Shown here one piece after another: positions 62,109 to 64,000 of a DNA stretch of 64,000 bases. The DNA comes from Candidatus Gastranaerophilales bacterium (GTDB lineage: Bacteria; Cyanobacteriota; Vampirovibrionia; Gastranaerophilales; Gastranaerophilaceae). The position numbers and the translations under genes were made by a program. Numbering within the stretch: position 1 is the stretch's first letter; each line of letters starts with the position of its first letter. The stretch covers positions 1 through 64,000 of the forward strand of contig CANQLG010000005.1 in assembly GCA_947624645.1 (NCBI GenBank), given 5' to 3'. The notes below the pieces were generated by a model. That model saw only the letters and a list, made by a program, of their open reading frames with translations. It had not been told where the DNA came from and did not search any database.

Positions 62109-62803
62109 TGTCAAATGAAGATATGCCTATAAAAAGAAAAAAACGTAAAAAAAAGAAAAGCTATGGTTTTGTATATTTATTTGCAGTCGTTTTTGTGGGT
62201 GCACTATATTTGATTACGAATTTAATAAATTTATATTCTCCGAATATAGATGTAACAATTGGTGAAAATCCTGATTTAACATTAACTGATTCAGATATGG
62301 ATGTAGAAATAAAATCGGTTGATGAGCGTTTGAAGTGGATTCAAATGGAAGATGATATGCCAACGGTGTCGGTAAAAGCATCTGAACTTAATAATACGGA
62401 TGAAATAAAAGATTTTGATGATATTAATGTATCAGAGTCGGATAGTAATAAAGATAAAAAACAAGAAAATAAGATTATATCATCTCCGCCAAAACCTACT
62501 ATGACAGAAATAAAAAATGATAAAGATTTAAGGAAGGAAACTTCTTCGAATAAAGCTGTTGTACCATTACCTTCACCAAGTGTTACAAAAGTATATTTAG
62601 GGAAATTTTCCGGTATAGAAGAGGCAATGAATATTCAGAATAAAATAAGTAATGAAAATTCATCCATAATGCCGTTTGTAAAAGCATCAGACGGCGGGTA
62701 TATTGTACAATTAGGCTCATTTTCAGATCCGCAAAAAGCTCAAGCTTTAATTGATGAATTAACCTCAAAAGGATATTCTCCCAAAAAGCTTATAGAAAAT
62801 TAA
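62108..62803 (+). CDS. SPOR-domain membrane protein
   Basis: A 231-residue bitopic protein. A lysine-rich cytoplasmic start (MSNEDMPIKRKKRKKKKSYGF) is followed by one transmembrane helix (about 20-40) and a long acidic linker. The SPOR domain at about 155-230 contains KVYLGKFSGIEEAMNIQNKI and YIVQLGSFSDPQKAQALIDEL. SPOR domains bind denuded peptidoglycan at division sites, so it is likely a cell-division or wall-remodelling factor. It is coupled to DUF366 by a TAATG overlap, and a terminator follows. Confidence 0.9.
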   Translation: MSNEDMPIKRKKRKKKKSYGFVYLFAVVFVGALYLITNLINLYSPNIDVTIGENPDLTLTDSDMDVEIKSVDERLKWIQMEDDMPTVSVKASELNNTDEIKDFDDINVSESDSNKDKKQENKIISSPPKPTMTEIKNDKDLRKETSSNKAVVPLPSPSVTKVYLGKFSGIEEAMNIQNKISNENSSIMPFVKASDGGYIVQLGSFSDPQKAQALIDELTSKGYSPKKLIEN

Positions 62804-62805
62804 AA

Positions 62806-62828
62806 AAAACGACCTATAAGGTCGTTTT
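62806..62828 (+). terminator. Rho-independent terminator after the SPOR gene
   Basis: A stem CGACCT/AGGTCG extended by A-T pairs, with a 3-nt ATA loop and a T run, three bases after the stop of the SPOR gene. A flanking A run means it can also act on the opposite strand, towards which the MGYALFA paralog is transcribed. Confidence 0.85.
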
Positions 62829-62865
62829 ATAATTAGGTTAGTTTTTGTTAATTAATAAATTTTGT

Positions 62866-63384
62866 TTAGCCTACACCGCTATATTTTGGAGTAGCATTGT
62901 CTATTGCCTTGCCTTCAGCGTCTTTAACAGACTCAAGTTCTTTCTGTGCTGCTGTTAATTTAGTTTCAATTTTCTGTTGCTGCATATCCAATTGATTCTC
63001 AAGTACTTCTAATTTTTTATTATATTGTTTTGAATATGCTTCATTAACTGGTTTATTTAGCATTTCAGCTATCGCAGCAAGATATTCTTCACTGTCATTT
63101 TGTTCCATTGCCAATGCACCAATTTCACTTGTTGTAGTTGCACAACCGCCATCGGCATCAGCTGTATCGACATATGCTTGTGCACCTTCCCAGTATTCAT
63201 AATAATTGTTTAAATTTGTTGGATCTGATGCTATTTCTTCAACGGTTACTTGTCCATCAGCAATATTAGCAGAGAAAGTTAACAAATTCATTTTCTGTTG
63301 CATGATGTTATCTAACTGTTGTTGAAGAGAAAACACTAAATCAGTGTAATAAATCTTTCGATTTGCAAATAATGCATAACCCAT
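62866..63384 (-). CDS. MGYALFA-family coiled-coil protein, paralog 2
   Basis: A 172-residue paralog of the protein at 52943-53383. It starts MGYALFANRKIYYTDLVFSL and ends DAEGKAIDNATPKYSG. The last 45 residues (LEVLENQLDMQQQKIETKLT, ELESVKDAEG) match the same part of paralog 1. The middle (about 30-115) is a different, acidic region with one cysteine, rich in Y, D and E (NNYYEYWEGAQAYVDTAD). There is no signal peptide or membrane helix. The matching termini and unmatched middle look like a structural or secreted subunit. An AGGT-containing ribosome site precedes the ATG. Confidence 0.82.
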   Translation of the reverse strand: MGYALFANRKIYYTDLVFSLQQQLDNIMQQKMNLLTFSANIADGQVTVEEIASDPTNLNNYYEYWEGAQAYVDTADADGGCATTTSEIGALAMEQNDSEEYLAAIAEMLNKPVNEAYSKQYNKKLEVLENQLDMQQQKIETKLTAAQKELESVKDAEGKAIDNATPKYSGVG

Positions 63385-63642
63385 AACTAACCTACCTTCA
63401 TTTTAATTTTGAACTACCACACATTTATATAAAAAATTTTTTTAAGTGAAAATTGCTTAAATGCTTTCTCTTCTTGTTAAAACTTGGTAAATCTCCCTTA
63501 AAACATTGTGTTTATTTAAGTTTGAACGTTTTTTATCCGGAATTTATATATAAATATTAAATATTAATTATCTTTTGGATATATTTAAATTATATAAAAA
63601 ATATATAAAAAAATTAAAAAATCAAGTTTACAAAACTTAATA
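63385..63642. other. AT-rich intergenic region upstream of MGYALFA paralog 2
   Basis: About 260 bases between the paralog start and the stop of the LptF/G-like gene, both on the minus strand. A TATATA-like -10 element lies roughly 55 bases upstream of the paralog start. I see no gene, repeat or strong hairpin. It probably holds the paralog promoter and the end of the upstream transcript. Confidence 0.4.
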
Positions 63643-64000
63643 TTAAATTTTTTCTGTTTTTGCTTTATATAAATAATAACCAATAATACCAATAATTAAA
63701 TTGGGTAAATTTGCTGCAATAAAAGCAGAAAGCGTATAGTTGTATCCAAGTGCAAGAGAAAAAGCTCTAATAATATAATAGAAGAAAATAATACCGATGC
63801 TGAATAAAAGTCCTCTGTTGTGTCTGACTCTTGGAGGAGTTATAGCAAGCGGAATGCCAATTAAAACAAAGAGTATAGTTGTAACAGGCAGAGCAAGCTT
63901 TTCCCAAAAACATACTTTATATTTTGCACGAGTTTTTGGGCTTAAATTAGAATGATTATCATTTAAATATGGCAAGAGCTGAACAAAATTTAAGTCAGTG
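63643..64000 (-). CDS. LptF/LptG-family lipopolysaccharide export permease (C-terminal part)
   Basis: The frame is open to the window edge, so only the C-terminal 118 residues are visible. They form the last cytoplasmic loop and three transmembrane helices of the YjgP/YjgQ family: KYKVCFWEKLALPVTTILFVLIGIPLA, RGLLFSIGIIFFYYIIRAF and AANLPNLIIGIIGYYLY. LptF and LptG pull lipopolysaccharide from the inner membrane with the ATPase LptB. It shows that the cell has an outer membrane, consistent with the Omp85 gene. The start lies beyond position 64000, and an internal TTG at 63975 is not a true start. Confidence 0.88.
   Translation of the reverse strand, partial: TDLNFVQLLPYLNDNHSNLSPKTRAKYKVCFWEKLALPVTTILFVLIGIPLAITPPRVRHNRGLLFSIGIIFFYYIIRAFSLALGYNYTLSAFIAANLPNLIIGIIGYYLYKAKTEKI

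Overview
The window is AT-rich, gene-dense bacterial chromosome. It looks like a fermentative member of the non-photosynthetic cyanobacterial sister lineage (Melainabacteria/Vampirovibrionia, probably Gastranaerophilales). This placement is inferred, not proven. It rests on an outer-membrane envelope (an Omp85 protein with three POTRA domains, an LptF/LptG permease, an MlaD-type MCE protein), a VKOR-DsbA fusion of the cyanobacterial kind, an anaerobic energy set (trimeric [FeFe] hydrogenase, 2-oxoacid:ferredoxin oxidoreductase, FixC/FixX) with no respiratory complexes in view, and many small lineage-type hypothetical proteins. TGA is used as a stop, so the code is standard.

Layout. 1-1.8 kb: a truncated hypothetical gene with a heptad-repeat tail, tRNA-Glu(CTC) and a small orphan gene. 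1.8-5.9 kb (minus): hydrogenase operon hydC-hydB-hydA. 6-9.4 kb (plus): TPR protein, dusB, GIY-YIG protein. 10-14.4 kb (minus): korA-korB, VKOR-DsbA, queH. 14.4-22.4 kb: mostly minus-strand housekeeping (aminotransferase, SEC-C protein, pgeF, upp, mlaD-like, lgt, TPR lipoprotein) with nth on plus. 22.5-26 kb (plus): ClpX-type zinc-finger protein, helical-repeat protein, ruvX, DUF1292, glycosyltransferase-like protein. 26-28.8 kb (minus): gdhA and a cell-wall amidase. 28.9-35.4 kb (plus): fixC-fixX, a duplicated-domain protein, recJ, radical SAM, YvlD-like protein, aquaporin. 35.4-37.9 kb (minus): leuS. 38-44.2 kb: a surface-glycan-like locus with a GT-C-type membrane protein, two SGNH paralogs, a WG-repeat protein, an intact GT9 glycosyltransferase and two decayed GT9 remnants. 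44.2-48.6 kb: tRNA-Arg(CCG), three orphan proteins, rnpB (RNase P RNA), a matrixin-like protease and a four-cysteine zinc protein. 48.7-53.4 kb: alr, an orphan with a clear promoter, ccdA-thioredoxin, a 56-residue two-cysteine protein, a divergent radical SAM gene, and the first of two MGYALFA-family paralogs. 53.5-64 kb: Omp85, tsaE-tsaB, HU, a GH13 protein, pheS, a HEAT-repeat protein, queC, DUF366, a SPOR protein, the second MGYALFA paralog and the end of an LptF/G gene.

How the genes work together. Kor would reduce ferredoxin while oxidising 2-oxoacids. The trimeric hydrogenase could then dispose of ferredoxin and NADH electrons as hydrogen, and FixC/FixX would connect to flavoprotein electron transfer if FixAB lies elsewhere. 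VKOR-DsbA and CcdA-thioredoxin form an extracytoplasmic thiol system. QueC and QueH are the first and last dedicated enzymes of queuosine synthesis. Many genes overlap by TAATG or ATGA, which indicates translational coupling. No transposase, integrase, prophage or CRISPR array was seen. The most unusual items are the two MGYALFA-family proteins, the decayed GT9/SGNH duplication, the 56-residue cysteine protein beside thioredoxin and radical SAM genes, and a short FK[A/G/S] signature near the N-terminus of several orphan proteins.
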